From contig NZ_RCDC01000004.1 in the NCBI RefSeq assembly GCF_003651185.1, positions 268,541 through 332,540 on the forward strand: DNA of 64,000 nucleotides, given 5' to 3'. A model generated the notes under the pieces. The model saw only the letters and a program-made list of their open reading frames with translations. It made no database searches and was not told where the DNA came from. Each line of letters begins with the position of its first letter. The first letter of the stretch is position 1. This DNA is from Stenotrophomonas rhizophila (GTDB taxonomy: Bacteria; Pseudomonadota; Gammaproteobacteria; Xanthomonadales; Xanthomonadaceae). A program made the translations under genes and the position numbers. Below, piece after piece: positions 18,337 to 28,654 of this stretch.

Positions 18337-19059
18337 ATGGAGATGACCACGAACGCCGCAGCGCCTGGCGCACCTGAACCACGCGAAGCTTCTGCCCCTG
18401 GAATGGAGCTCAGTTTCTCCTGGTTACACGACAACGTTGCGGCCTACGTTGCCCGTCGCCGGGAGGCGAAGCCGTCGCGCGTGGAGCGCGCCTCCCTCTG
18501 GATCGGCTTGGGTGCGGCAGGCGTGGGGCTGCTCGCCGCTGCGTTGAGCCCACGCTTCATCGCTCCGCAGCCAGCGGCAATCACGTCATCCATCTGTCTG
18601 GTGGTGGAGCTGGCGGGGTTTGCCGTCCATCTGATCCTCACGGCAAAGCGTGAACTACCCCAGCTTCTCAGACTGCGGCGCTCGCACGCAGTAGAAATGG
18701 ATGTCGATTTCGCCTACTGGCGCCGCCTTGTGGGTCAACTTCGGGCGTTCCCGAGCGAGCACTGCGAGGAAATGCTGCGATTCTCGAGTGGACTGCGCCA
18801 GCGCATGGATGAGCGCATGGGGTTTGCGTTTGGAGGTATTCAACGTCTCGGCATCTTCCCGGTCCTGGTTGCGCTCTATCTACAGTTCCGCAACTGGACC
18901 TGGGGAGACTGGGCTACAGCGTTCGATGTGAATCCAGTTGCGGGCCTGATCATCTGGATGATGGTGCTGCTTTACGCGGCTGGCTGGATGTTGATCGGGC
19001 TTCGAACCCGGCTGGATACGTACGTCAGCCTGCTTGAAGCTGCACTGCAGAAGCGGTGA
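18337..19059 (+). CDS. Hypothetical membrane protein, four segments
   Basis: 240 residues with hydrophobic segments at about 50-72, 82-104, 168-185 and 200-222, and a soluble middle part (YWRRLVGQLRAFPSEH). No family is recognised. It lies alone between the efflux operon and the convergent glucan synthase genes. The start at 18337 is the first ATG; ATG 18343 is possible. Confidence 0.6.
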   Translation: MEMTTNAAAPGAPEPREASAPGMELSFSWLHDNVAAYVARRREAKPSRVERASLWIGLGAAGVGLLAAALSPRFIAPQPAAITSSICLVVELAGFAVHLILTAKRELPQLLRLRRSHAVEMDVDFAYWRRLVGQLRAFPSEHCEEMLRFSSGLRQRMDERMGFAFGGIQRLGIFPVLVALYLQFRNWTWGDWATAFDVNPVAGLIIWMMVLLYAAGWMLIGLRTRLDTYVSLLEAALQKR

Positions 19060-19067
19060 CGAAGCCA

Positions 19068-19328
19068 TCACTCTCCTGGCTCGCCCGGCGGCACGCTTTC
19101 ATCGCGTTCGTGCCATGGCGGCAACTCCAGCCCATGGCCCTTGAGCATGGCCTGTATACACGCACGCGCATGGTCCCTCTCCGCATTCGCGCATTGGTCG
19201 AGAATCTCGCCAGTCAGCTGTTCAAACTGCGGCCAGAACTGCGCCGGGTGGCGCACGCGCGCCACCCAGTGGTCCAGCTTGTCGGCCAGGGCATCGAGCT
19301 GCACCTGTATGTCGGGACGAACGTTCAT
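19068..19328 (-). CDS. Small acidic protein coupled to the glucan synthase
   Basis: 86 residues, soluble, predicted all-helical and acidic, with no recognised domain. Its ATG overlaps the stop of the cyclic glucan synthase gene by four bases, so it is translated with that gene. The overlap suggests an accessory role in cyclic glucan production or an effect on the synthase, but nothing in the sequence shows a mechanism. Confidence 0.6.
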   Translation of the reverse strand: MNVRPDIQVQLDALADKLDHWVARVRHPAQFWPQFEQLTGEILDQCANAERDHARACIQAMLKGHGLELPPWHERDESVPPGEPGE

Positions 19329-22300
19329 CCCGGAGGTGCACCCAGATCAAGCGCGACACGGTAGTAATGACCGTCGTCGCGGAGCAGGACGTTGAGGTCC
19401 GGCTGCAGGACGTCATCCACATGCAGCGTCGGCTGGCCCTGCGCCGTGCGGGTCACCACGAACTCATACAGGCTGCGCCCGAAGCGGTAGCTCAGTTCGA
19501 AGGACGGCCAGTGATCGGGCAGGCACGGTTCAAGCGACAGACGATCGCCGTCGCGACGGATGCCGAGCAGGGATTCCACCAGCAGGCGATACATCCAGCC
19601 GGCCGAGCCGGTGTACCACGTCCAGCCGCCACGCCCGACATGCGGCGACACGGCGTAGACATCGGCGGCCAACACATAGGGTTCGACGCGGTAGGTCTGG
19701 ACCGCCGCCGGGTCCAGTGCGTGGTTGAGGGGGTTGATCATGCCGGCCAGCTCCCAGGCACGTACCGCATCGCCCTGCTGTGCGAATGCCATCGCCGCCC
19801 ACACCGCCGCGTGGGTGTACTGGCCGCCATTCTCGCGCACGCCGGGTACGTAACCCCGAATGTAACCGGGGTCCTCCGTGGTCTGGTCGAAGGGCGGGTC
19901 GAGGAGCTGGATCAGCTTGGCGTCCTTTCGCACCAGATGCGTGTACAGCGAATCCAGTGCTTGGCTGGCACGCTCAGGCGCGGCAACGCCCGACAGCACC
20001 GACCAGCTCTGGGAGATCGAGTCGATGCGGCATTCCTGGTTTTGTGACGAGCCCAACATGGCGCCGTTGTCGAACCAGGCACGGCGATACCATGCCCCGT
20101 CCCAGGCATGCTGCTCCAGGTTCTGACGCAGGCGTTCGGCCTGTTCTTCGCACCATTGCGCACGGGCGGCATCGCCGCGCGCGTTGGCCAGCCCGACGAA
20201 GCGGCGAAGCGTGTCATGCAGGAAGAACCCGAGCCAGACACTTTCACCGCGCTGTTGGTCGCCGACGCGGTTCATGCCGTCGTTCCAATCGCCGCTGCCC
20301 ATCAACGGAAGCCCGCGTTCGCCGAGCAGCCGGCACCCGCGTTCCAGCGCGACGACGCAGTGCGCATAGAGTGTGCCGCGCTGTGCCGAAAGGGTGGGCA
20401 TGTCGTAGTAGCCTTCCTCTTCCGGGGTCACCGCGCGCCCCTCGATGTAGCCGACCACTTCGTTCAGCACGCTGGCGTCGCCGGTGACCTCCAGGTAGCG
20501 GCATGCGCCCTGGGGCAACCACAGATAATCGTCCGAGCAGCGGGTGCGCACGCCGCGACCTTGCGGCGGGTGCCACCAGTGCATCACATCGCCTTCGGTG
20601 AACTGGTGTGCCGCGCAGAGCAGCAGGTGTTCGCGGGTCAGGTCCGGGCGCGCGTGTACGAGGGCGAGCGCGTCCTGCAGCTGGTCACGGAAGCCGAACG
20701 CGCCGCCGGATTGATAGTAGCCACTGCGTGCCAGGTAGCGGCAGCCCAAGGTCTGGTAGACCAGCCAGCCATTGGCCAGTGCGTCGAACGCCGGGTCCGG
20801 CGTGCGGACCTGCACCGTGGCCAGGACGTTGCGCCAGTGGATGCGCACGGCGTCCAGCGCATCGATGGCTTCCTGGTTGCCCTGGCGGCTTCGTGCCAAC
20901 GCCAGCGTTTCCTCGCGGTCGCGCCCCGCGCCAAGGCGGAACGTGGTTTCACTGCGGTCGCCCGGCGCCAGCTCCAGCGGCACCTGGATCGCCGCGCAGG
21001 GATCCATGCCCGCACCGGCCCGTGCATCCAGACGCTCGCGACGCAGCGCCGCAGGTGCGTGCAGGCCACCGTTGCGGCCGATGAACTCCAGGCGATCACA
21101 GGTCCAGCCGCAGCCCTCGGCATCGGTGTCGAAGAAGGCCATCCGGCCGCCGAACTCGGTGCTGTAACTGTTGCGCGCCATCAGCGCCCCGGTCTGCGGG
21201 TCGCGTTCGGTGACCACATGCATGCGCGACTTCGGGCGCAGGTCACCCATGACCCATTCCACGTAGCCGATGGCCGACAGCCGCCGTGGCCTGCCCGAGA
21301 GGTTGTGCAACCGCAGGACCGAGAACTTCAGCGGGGCGGTGACGTCGACGAACACCCACAACTCACTGACGATGCCGTCATCGATGTGCTCGTAGACGGT
21401 GTAGCCGAATCCATGGCGCGTCCGGTACGCCCCGGTGCCCCGGCACGGCAGCGGCATCGGCGACCAGACACGGCCAGTGTCCTCGTCGCGCACGTAGAAG
21501 GCTTCGCCGCCGGTGTCGGACACCGGATCGTTGAGCCAGGGCGTCAAGCGGAATTCATGTGCATTTTCGAACCACGTATAGCCCGGTGCGCTCTCGCTGA
21601 CGACCGTGCCCAGACGGGCGTTCGCGATCACGTTCGCCCACGGCGCCGGGGTCGGGGCACCCTCGCGCACCACCACCACGTATTCGCGGCCGTCCTCGCT
21701 GAAACTGCCGGTGCCGTTGTCGAACAGGCCGGCGCCGCGGTACGGAAGGAACGGCCACGGGTCGTCCACCTCTTCGTCGTGCTCAACGCCCGGGGGCAGT
21801 CCGGGTTCGGGCCCGGGGTCGGCGACGATGGCCAGCCCGGGCGTCTCTTCCATAGCCAGGGCCAGCTCCTGCTGCTCCGCCTGCGGCACCAGGGCCGGAA
21901 TCCGTCGCACAGGCAGCGGCTGGCGCCCCACCTGCGCCGCCAGCGTGCCGTCCTCGTCGCTGAGCACCACCCGTGCCACGGCCTGCAGCAGAACGCGGTC
22001 CTCGTGGCTCATGTTCTGCACCGGCCGCACGAAAATGCCGCCGGGGCGATCGAGCAGGCCGGTCTCCGAACTGGCCGCCACCATGCCCAGGATCTGGTCC
22101 TGCAGTTCCTGCCGATAGCCGGCCTTGCTGTCGTTCCAGATGACCAGGTCGGTGTTGAGTCCCTTCTGGCGCCAATACGCATGCGCCTGCACCAGCTGCC
22201 TGACCAGTTCTATGTTCTCCGCGTCGGTGACTTTGAGCAGGACGATGGGGAGGTCGCCCGAGATGGCATGGCCCCACAGCCCGGATTGTCCGCGCTGGTT

Positions 22301-25300
22301 CTGCTGCAGGACGGCGTCGCCCGCGCGCAGCAGCGGATTGGCATACAGCACGTGGCTGGCCAGGCGCTCGTACAGCGAGGCCTCGGCCTGGCTGGCGTTG
22401 ATCTGCCGGCGCACCACCTGGCTGTGTGTCCAGGACAGGTCGAAGACACGGTCCGCCAGGCGACGATCACGGTATTTGTCGACCATCGCCTCGCACCCGG
22501 AGCGGTCCGCGCCAATGCCATACACCATGTCCAGCTGCACGGTCTGCTCGGGCTCCAGCACCACCCGCACGCGGATGGCCACGATCGGGTCGAGCACCGA
22601 ACCGTCCGTGCCGGAGAGGTCGACATCGGTGGTCAACGCCTGCGGCGTGCGCGGCGTATTGCCACGCCCCAGGAAGCGCGCACGGTCGGTTTCGTAGGAG
22701 ATCGACACCACCTCCGCGTCATGCACGGCGACCAGATGGAACATCCACGGTGGTATCTCGTCGTGCGAGCGCGGTCGGCGCGTGCACAACACGGCCTGCT
22801 TGGCGGCCAGGATCTCGCTCTGCACGAAGAGGTTGCTGAAGGCCGGATGCGCATCGTCGGAGGCTGCGGGCGCCAGCACCACTTCGGCATAGGTGGTGAT
22901 CTCCACCGTGCGCTGGCGGCGGCCGCGGTTGGTCAGGCGCAGGCGCCTGAGCTCGATGTCATCCTCGGCCGAAATGGCGACCTGCAGATGGCTCTCGCAG
23001 CCGCGGCGGGCACCGCGGAACTCGGCCTTGGCGTCGGAGAAGATCGCCTCGTAGTGGTCCAGCGCCACGCAGGTGGGCTGGTAGGCGGCAGACCAGAACT
23101 CGCCGCTGTCCACGTCGCGCAGGTAGCAGAACGTGCCCCAGGCATCGGTGGTGCCGTCTTCGCGCCAACGGGTGAGGGACAGGTCGCCGTGGCGGCTGTA
23201 GCCGCCGCCGGCATGGGTCAACATGCCGTGGTAGCGCCCGTTGGAGAGCAGCTGCACCTCAGGGCGCGGGCCAGCCGGGTCGCGCAGGACGCGCAGGGAG
23301 GTCTCGTGCTCGGCCATGGCGGAGTGCTCGCCCAGGGATTCGACCTCATGCGGATGGAACACGCCGATGCGCGGAATACGTTCCTGCAGCAGCAGCAAGG
23401 TGGCTTGGAACTCGGTATCGGCAACGAAACGGCGCTGCATCGGCTGGTCGCGCAACAGGTAGTCCAGCGACAGCAGGCCCATGCCCTGGTGGTGTGCCAT
23501 GAACGAACGCAGCAGCACGTGATCCTGCCCCGGCGGCACCCGGGCGGGGGTGTAGTCGATCGCTTCGTACATGCCAAAGCGCCCGGAGAACCCGAGACCT
23601 TCGAGTGCCTGGAGGTTCTGGCACGCAGCCTCCGGTGCCACCATCAGCGCCATCATGCTTGCATAGGGCGCGATGACCCGGTCCTGGCCCAGGCCGCGTT
23701 TGAGCCCCAACCCGGGCACGCCGAACGCGCGGTACTGGTAGTTCAGGCGGGCATCCACAGCGTTATAGCCGGACTCGGACACGCCCCACGGCAGGTTCAA
23801 GGTGCGGCCGTAGACGATCTGCGCCTCCACCGCATGCCGCGCGGTCTGGTCGAGCAGCGTGTCCGGATAGCTGGGCATCACCAGCTGCGGCATGAGGTAC
23901 TCGAACATCGAGCCACTCCACGACAAAAGCGTCGGTGTGCCGTTGACCTCGGTGAGCATCCGCCCGAGCGCGAACCAGCTTTCCTGCGACAACTGGCCCT
24001 GGGCGATGGCGACGAAGGCGCACAGCCGCGCTTCGGAAGCCAGCAGGTCGTAGAAGCTGTTGTCGAGGCGATGGTCGTCGACGTTGTAGCCGATCGAGAG
24101 CAGGTTCCGGGTGCGGTAGAACAGGAACCCGTACTCCATCAGCGAGAACTGCCCGGCACGATGCGCCAGCGCCTGCAGCTGCTCGATGCGCGCGCGCGCG
24201 TCCGCACCGACGGAGCCGGGCAGGGCGGCCAACTCGCGCAGGCTCGGTACTTGCGTCTCGTCGTCGGCGCCGGCATCGGCAGGGAGGTCGGCGAGTGTTG
24301 CATGGGCGGCATGGCATTCGGCAGCGAACAGGGCCGGCCAGTGCAGCGCACCTTCCTCGGGCGACTCCGGTGCCGGCCATTGCGCCAGTACGGCGTCGGC
24401 CAGACCGGCCAGCTCCTGCAACCGGGCGAGCAGCTGCGCCGTGCCACGGGGTGGGTCGGTACGCGTTGAGGCCAGGCGCTGGCGAAGGTGGTTGAGTGCC
24501 TCGCCCAGTGGCGCGTCAGCAGGGCGATGGCGCTGCCGTTCTTCTTCCAGCACGCCGAGCGTATCGGCCAGGCCGTCGAAGGTATGTGGCGCCAGCACTG
24601 GCGCATCCACCAGCGCGAGGAGGCCTTGGCGCAGCGTCAGCAGGTGGCCGGCCAGGTTGCCGCTGTCCACGGTGGAGACGTAGCGCGGCTGCAGCGGCGC
24701 CAGGGTTTCGGTGTCGTACCAGTTCAGGAAGTGGCCGCGGTGTCGCGGCAGCTGGTCCAGCGTATCGAACGTGAGCGCGGTACGTTCCGCGACCGCGCCC
24801 AGCTGCAGCCATCCGAAATCCCATGCCGACAGATTGGCCAGCAGCGACAGGCCGATGTTGGTCGGCGATGTGCGCCGCGCCACCACCAGGGTTGGATGCT
24901 CCTGGATGTTATCTGGCGGCAGCCAATGATCCTGCTCGCGCACCCACGCCTGGAAGAACGACCAGGTGCGCCGCGCCAGCCGGCCCAGGAATGCCCGCTG
25001 TGTCACGGACAGTTCGGCCACGCTTGCGGCCGGCGGCCGGCCCAGCCACGCCATCAAGGCGGGGGCGAAGACCCACGCCAACAGCAGGGGCAGGGCGACA
25101 GGCAACGCCTGCGGAGCCACGCTGGCCACAACGGCCGCCAGCGTAACTGCCAGCAACGATGCCGGCGCCATCACCCGCCATTCCGCGCCGCGGTCGCTGC
25201 CGAGGCGGCGTTCGACTTCGCTGGAGGGGTTCCATTGCAGCAGGTGGCGGCGGGTGACGGTCATGCGCCAGAGCGTGCGCAGCACCGCGCCACCGGCCAG

Positions 25301-28036
25301 CAACGCTTCGTAGGGCAGACACGCGACCTGGGTGGCCGCGCGCAGCAACGACTGCAGCGTGCCGCGCCCGACCATGATGTAGTGCGCTTCCAGCGGGGTG
25401 TCGTCCGGAACGCTCAGCGCATCGCGCAGCATGCCGATCAACGGCGGCGCGAACCACAGTGCCAGCACCCATGCCGTCCACGCAGCCGGGCTTTCGGCAT
25501 ACAGCCAACCCGCCACCAGCAAGGCCAAGGCAGCGATCGGCACCAGGCTCCGGCGCAGGTTGTCCAGCAACTTGCCGCGCGACAGCAGGCTGAGCCGGTT
25601 GCGTTCCCAGCCCGATCCCGGGCGCGGTGTCCACGGCATCAACCAGGGCAGCAGCTGCCAGTCGCCGCGGATCCAACGCGCACGGCGCTTGGCATCGGCG
25701 GCGTAGCGCTCCGGATAGTCCTCGTACAGGCGCACATCGCTGACCAGGCCGGCGCGTGCATAGCAGCCTTCCAGCAGATCGTGGCTGAGGATGCGGTTCT
25801 CGGGCAGGCGGCCCTCGAGCGCATGCTCGAACGCTTCGACGTCATAGATGCCCTTGCCGACGAACGAGCCTTCGTCGAACAGGTCCTGGTAGACATCCGA
25901 GACCATGCGCGAGTACGGATCGATGCCGGGCTCGCTGCCGAACATCCTGGCAAACCGCGAGGTGCGGCGCGTGCCGAGACTGGTGCCGACGCTGGGCTGC
26001 AGGATGCCGTAGCCCTCCACTACGCGTTGCAGCGCAGGATCGAAGCGCGGGCGGTTGAGCGGGTGCGCCAGGGTGGCGACGAAGGCGCGTGCGGCATCCC
26101 GCGGAAGCTGCGTGTCCGAATCCAGGGTGATGACGTAGCGGACACCGATCAGGGCCGCCGTGTCACCGACGGTGCGCATGAACGCGGCCGCATTGCCCTG
26201 GCGGAGCAGTGCATTGAGGGCTGCCAGCTTGCCGCGCTTGCGCTCGTGGCCCATCCACACCCCTTCGCCCGGGTTCCATTGCCTGGGGCGGTGCAGCAGG
26301 TAGAAGCGATCGCCGCGCTCGGCCGCGTAACGACTGTTCAATTCCTCGATGCGCTCCACGGCATGCGCGAGCAGGGTGTCGTCCGTCGGCGTCTCGGCGG
26401 CCGCGGCGTCGAGAAAGTCCGTCAGCAGCACAAAGCGCAGCTGAGGATCGCGGTTGGCCAGGAAGCGGACCTCCAGCGCTTCGGTCAGGACATCGATGCC
26501 GTCGATGCTGGAGAGCATGGACGGCACCGCAACCACGGTGGAGCAGGCGGCAGGAATACCCTCGCTGAAATCGAGCTTGGGCAGCGGCCTGGGCGTGACC
26601 AGTACCGTCGCCGTCCAGTTCACCAGGACGATGCCCAGCTCGCTGAATACCAGCACCCCGAACAGCGCGGCCAGCCACACGGGCACCGCGCCACTGCCCG
26701 AGGCCAGCAGGCCAGCGGTCGCCACCACCGCCAGCAGGGCGATCGGCAGCAGGTACAGGGCAAGCGGCACGCGATGCGCCAGTCGCCTGGCCTTGCGGTG
26801 GCGGGGTGCCGCCTCGGCCACGGCATCAACGGTGGCCGTGGCGCCTTCGCCCACGAGCCAATAGCCCACATGCGTACGTGGCCCATCGTGCGGCGCAGCC
26901 GCGCGTGCCAGATCCAGCGCGATGGTCGCAACGCGTTCTTCCGCAACGCGGCTGCCGCGCGCGATCTTCTCCACGACATGGCGATAGGCATCGCGGGTGC
27001 CGAAATCCATCTGCGGATAGACGGCCATCGGGTCTTCCCGCAGCCGCTGCTCGACCACACTCATGTCTTCGACAAAGGTGCGCCAATCCATGGTGGACAG
27101 AAAGCGCAGGCTGCCGATGCTGTTGCCGATGGAGACCTGATCGGCCGCCTGCTGCTGCCCCTCGGCGGCGACGAGTTCGTCGATGCGCTGCCCAGCCGCC
27201 GCGGCCCACTGTTCCAGCCAGGCGACGGGCATGGCCCACGCGCCGCCGCGCCCCTGCAGCGACCGGGTCAGCTCGGCGATGAAGGCGCCAGTCAAGGGTG
27301 GCTCGGACCGTGCCATGTCCGCCACCACGAGCACGACATCGGTCGGGGTGTCGGACGCCGCGCGATTGAGACTGTCCGCCCATTGGGCAGCCAGGCCACG
27401 GTCCGTCCCGTCGCGCATCACCCGCGCCGCCATGCGCCGCAGATTCTCCAGCAGGGCCAGGCGCAGCATGATCGGAACGGCCCACAGTTCGCCCAGGCTC
27501 AGCGGCGCGAGCGACTGGTACGAGGCGATGAAGCGGCCCAGCGTATCCCCATCAATGCGGCCATCGCCGTGCGCGATCGCCTGCATCGACAGCTCATACA
27601 CGCGCGGCAACCCGGCCGAGGGGCCGGCGACCAGCGAAGGCAACTGCCGGCTGTAGCCGCGCGGCAGGTGGCGTCGCGCGGTCTGGATCTGTTCTTCGAT
27701 CAGGTAGTAGTTGTCGAGCAGCCATTCCCCGGCCGGGGTCACCGGCCGCTGTTCGCGCACTACGTTGCTGAGCAACGTGTTGGCATCTTCCAGGACACGT
27801 TCGTTGGCCTGCAGGCGATCGAGCAGGCGCTCTGCGCCAGGTCGCATCCGCACCCGATGCTGGCGCGCCAGTGCGCGGCCGTACACCTCCATCTGTTCAA
27901 CGCTGTACAGCGCGGCACGCAGGGGGACCTCGGTGGCTTCAATGGCCGGAACCGAGGCCTGGCGCTCACGCCAGCGCCAACGGACAAGACGACGCAGGCG
28001 GAGCCAACGACCAAAAAGACGACGAAAGTGGGGCAT
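19325..28036 (-). CDS. ndvB: Cyclic beta-1,2-glucan synthase (NdvB/Cgs type)
   Basis: Very large inner-membrane enzyme, 2903 residues, which builds and cyclises periplasmic beta-1,2-glucans used in osmoadaptation and host interaction. The N-terminal glycosyltransferase (GT84-like, about 480-900) has ITLDSDTQLPRD near 635 and RARWIRGDWQ near 792. Hydrophobic clusters near 430-480, 840-890 and 970-1020 anchor it. A glucoamylase-like domain (about 1320-1560) contains SEARLCAFVAIAQGQ and WGVSESGYN. The C-terminal half carries carbohydrate-binding and GH94 phosphorylase-like domains with SGDWNDGMNRVG near 2582, which sets chain length. This is close to the 2800-2870 residues of rhizobial and Brucella enzymes. 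A small coupled gene follows. Confidence 0.93.
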   Translation of the reverse strand: MPHFRRLFGRWLRLRRLVRWRWRERQASVPAIEATEVPLRAALYSVEQMEVYGRALARQHRVRMRPGAERLLDRLQANERVLEDANTLLSNVVREQRPVTPAGEWLLDNYYLIEEQIQTARRHLPRGYSRQLPSLVAGPSAGLPRVYELSMQAIAHGDGRIDGDTLGRFIASYQSLAPLSLGELWAVPIMLRLALLENLRRMAARVMRDGTDRGLAAQWADSLNRAASDTPTDVVLVVADMARSEPPLTGAFIAELTRSLQGRGGAWAMPVAWLEQWAAAAGQRIDELVAAEGQQQAADQVSIGNSIGSLRFLSTMDWRTFVEDMSVVEQRLREDPMAVYPQMDFGTRDAYRHVVEKIARGSRVAEERVATIALDLARAAAPHDGPRTHVGYWLVGEGATATVDAVAEAAPRHRKARRLAHRVPLALYLLPIALLAVVATAGLLASGSGAVPVWLAALFGVLVFSELGIVLVNWTATVLVTPRPLPKLDFSEGIPAACSTVVAVPSMLSSIDGIDVLTEALEVRFLANRDPQLRFVLLTDFLDAAAAETPTDDTLLAHAVERIEELNSRYAAERGDRFYLLHRPRQWNPGEGVWMGHERKRGKLAALNALLRQGNAAAFMRTVGDTAALIGVRYVITLDSDTQLPRDAARAFVATLAHPLNRPRFDPALQRVVEGYGILQPSVGTSLGTRRTSRFARMFGSEPGIDPYSRMVSDVYQDLFDEGSFVGKGIYDVEAFEHALEGRLPENRILSHDLLEGCYARAGLVSDVRLYEDYPERYAADAKRRARWIRGDWQLLPWLMPWTPRPGSGWERNRLSLLSRGKLLDNLRRSLVPIAALALLVAGWLYAESPAAWTAWVLALWFAPPLIGMLRDALSVPDDTPLEAHYIMVGRGTLQSLLRAATQVACLPYEALLAGGAVLRTLWRMTVTRRHLLQWNPSSEVERRLGSDRGAEWRVMAPASLLAVTLAAVVASVAPQALPVALPLLLAWVFAPALMAWLGRPPAASVAELSVTQRAFLGRLARRTWSFFQAWVREQDHWLPPDNIQEHPTLVVARRTSPTNIGLSLLANLSAWDFGWLQLGAVAERTALTFDTLDQLPRHRGHFLNWYDTETLAPLQPRYVSTVDSGNLAGHLLTLRQGLLALVDAPVLAPHTFDGLADTLGVLEEERQRHRPADAPLGEALNHLRQRLASTRTDPPRGTAQLLARLQELAGLADAVLAQWPAPESPEEGALHWPALFAAECHAAHATLADLPADAGADDETQVPSLRELAALPGSVGADARARIEQLQALAHRAGQFSLMEYGFLFYRTRNLLSIGYNVDDHRLDNSFYDLLASEARLCAFVAIAQGQLSQESWFALGRMLTEVNGTPTLLSWSGSMFEYLMPQLVMPSYPDTLLDQTARHAVEAQIVYGRTLNLPWGVSESGYNAVDARLNYQYRAFGVPGLGLKRGLGQDRVIAPYASMMALMVAPEAACQNLQALEGLGFSGRFGMYEAIDYTPARVPPGQDHVLLRSFMAHHQGMGLLSLDYLLRDQPMQRRFVADTEFQATLLLLQERIPRIGVFHPHEVESLGEHSAMAEHETSLRVLRDPAGPRPEVQLLSNGRYHGMLTHAGGGYSRHGDLSLTRWREDGTTDAWGTFCYLRDVDSGEFWSAAYQPTCVALDHYEAIFSDAKAEFRGARRGCESHLQVAISAEDDIELRRLRLTNRGRRQRTVEITTYAEVVLAPAASDDAHPAFSNLFVQSEILAAKQAVLCTRRPRSHDEIPPWMFHLVAVHDAEVVSISYETDRARFLGRGNTPRTPQALTTDVDLSGTDGSVLDPIVAIRVRVVLEPEQTVQLDMVYGIGADRSGCEAMVDKYRDRRLADRVFDLSWTHSQVVRRQINASQAEASLYERLASHVLYANPLLRAGDAVLQQNQRGQSGLWGHAISGDLPIVLLKVTDAENIELVRQLVQAHAYWRQKGLNTDLVIWNDSKAGYRQELQDQILGMVAASSETGLLDRPGGIFVRPVQNMSHEDRVLLQAVARVVLSDEDGTLAAQVGRQPLPVRRIPALVPQAEQQELALAMEETPGLAIVADPGPEPGLPPGVEHDEEVDDPWPFLPYRGAGLFDNGTGSFSEDGREYVVVVREGAPTPAPWANVIANARLGTVVSESAPGYTWFENAHEFRLTPWLNDPVSDTGGEAFYVRDEDTGRVWSPMPLPCRGTGAYRTRHGFGYTVYEHIDDGIVSELWVFVDVTAPLKFSVLRLHNLSGRPRRLSAIGYVEWVMGDLRPKSRMHVVTERDPQTGALMARNSYSTEFGGRMAFFDTDAEGCGWTCDRLEFIGRNGGLHAPAALRRERLDARAGAGMDPCAAIQVPLELAPGDRSETTFRLGAGRDREETLALARSRQGNQEAIDALDAVRIHWRNVLATVQVRTPDPAFDALANGWLVYQTLGCRYLARSGYYQSGGAFGFRDQLQDALALVHARPDLTREHLLLCAAHQFTEGDVMHWWHPPQGRGVRTRCSDDYLWLPQGACRYLEVTGDASVLNEVVGYIEGRAVTPEEEGYYDMPTLSAQRGTLYAHCVVALERGCRLLGERGLPLMGSGDWNDGMNRVGDQQRGESVWLGFFLHDTLRRFVGLANARGDAARAQWCEEQAERLRQNLEQHAWDGAWYRRAWFDNGAMLGSSQNQECRIDSISQSWSVLSGVAAPERASQALDSLYTHLVRKDAKLIQLLDPPFDQTTEDPGYIRGYVPGVRENGGQYTHAAVWAAMAFAQQGDAVRAWELAGMINPLNHALDPAAVQTYRVEPYVLAADVYAVSPHVGRGGWTWYTGSAGWMYRLLVESLLGIRRDGDRLSLEPCLPDHWPSFELSYRFGRSLYEFVVTRTAQGQPTLHVDDVLQPDLNVLLRDDGHYYRVALDLGAPPG

Positions 28037-28331
28037 GGTTTACCGAGGGGGGCAGGTCGCGGCCTTCATAGTTGCATTCGGGGTGGCGTGGTAGTTGTGA
28101 AGGTCGGGTGGGGTTGGCGGGGTTGGTCGGAGCCATGACACGCCGACGCCGCGCACGCATGGGCTTATTCGTAGTGCGGAATAACCGGCGCAAGGCGCCC
28201 ATTATCCTCACGTGGAAGTGATGCCCATCTGCTCAGCGCAAGGAGCGTGGCCTGCTATTGATGCGATGGCTGTCGGACGCCCAAAACCAGCATTGGTTCG
28301 GACTACCAATATCGCTACTGGCAAGACAGTA
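28037..28331. other. Intergenic region, start of the lower-GC segment
   Basis: No gene is supported here. A 49-codon frame from ATG 28219 lacks protein character. Base composition drops from about 28200 onward relative to the glucan synthase gene, which marks the probable left edge of acquired DNA. Confidence 0.4.
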
Positions 28332-28361
28332 TTGCCAACGCGAGTTTCAATGATGTATACA
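28332..28361 (+). promoter_or_regulatory. Predicted promoter of the peptide cassette
   Basis: TTGCCA (28332-28337) and TATACA (28356-28361) are separated by 18 bp. Transcription would begin near 28368, about 40 bases before the peptide ATG. Confidence 0.5.
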
Positions 28362-28406
28362 AGCTGAACCTCGGTAATTCTGCCGGGGCAAACAAAGGAA
28401 TGACGA

Positions 28407-28565
28407 ATGGACGCACTGACTATTGGCTTGCAGGCTCTTGAAGCAGCAATGCATGCAGGGACCGTTGTTGTCGGCAGCATTGACCAGCTGGCGCAGGCCG
28501 TGACGCCTATGGCGGGGCCGGAGCTTCCGGAGGCGACGTGCGATATCAGTGAGTGCACCTGGTAA
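28407..28565 (+). CDS. 52-residue Cys-containing peptide, candidate RiPP precursor
   Basis: The frame starts at ATG 28407 behind AAAGGA and ends TAA 28563. It begins MDALTIGLQALEAAM, an amphipathic leader-like helix, and ends LPEATCDISECTW with the only two cysteines and the only tryptophan in the last eight residues. A short peptide with a helical leader and a Cys-rich tail, its own promoter, and a hairpin before downstream enzyme genes is the classic layout of a modified-peptide precursor. I do not recognise the family, and no standard lanthipeptide, lasso or sactipeptide enzyme is next to it. Modification is inferred from context only. Confidence 0.6.
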   Translation: MDALTIGLQALEAAMHAGTVVVGSIDQLAQAVTPMAGPELPEATCDISECTW

Positions 28566-28575
28566 TCAGCACCTT

Positions 28576-28600
28576 GGCTCCCGGCCCATGGCTGGGAGCC
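28576..28600 (+). terminator. Hairpin between peptide gene and downstream enzymes
   Basis: GGCTCCC (28576-28582) pairs with GGGAGCC (28594-28600), and inner GGCC/GGCT bases extend the stem. There is no T-run. Placed 11 bases after the peptide stop, it could partly terminate or protect the transcript so that peptide is made in excess over the following enzymes. Confidence 0.5.
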
Positions 28601-28654
28601 TCTGCGCGTTAAAGGCGTAGTACCAGTAGTACCAAATGCGAAGGAGCGCACTTT

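Noticed and set aside
20108..24469. 1453-codon frame on the plus strand (and 24488-28138, 1216 codons)
   Set aside because: Both are antisense to the cyclic glucan synthase. They have no motifs and reflect high third-position GC.
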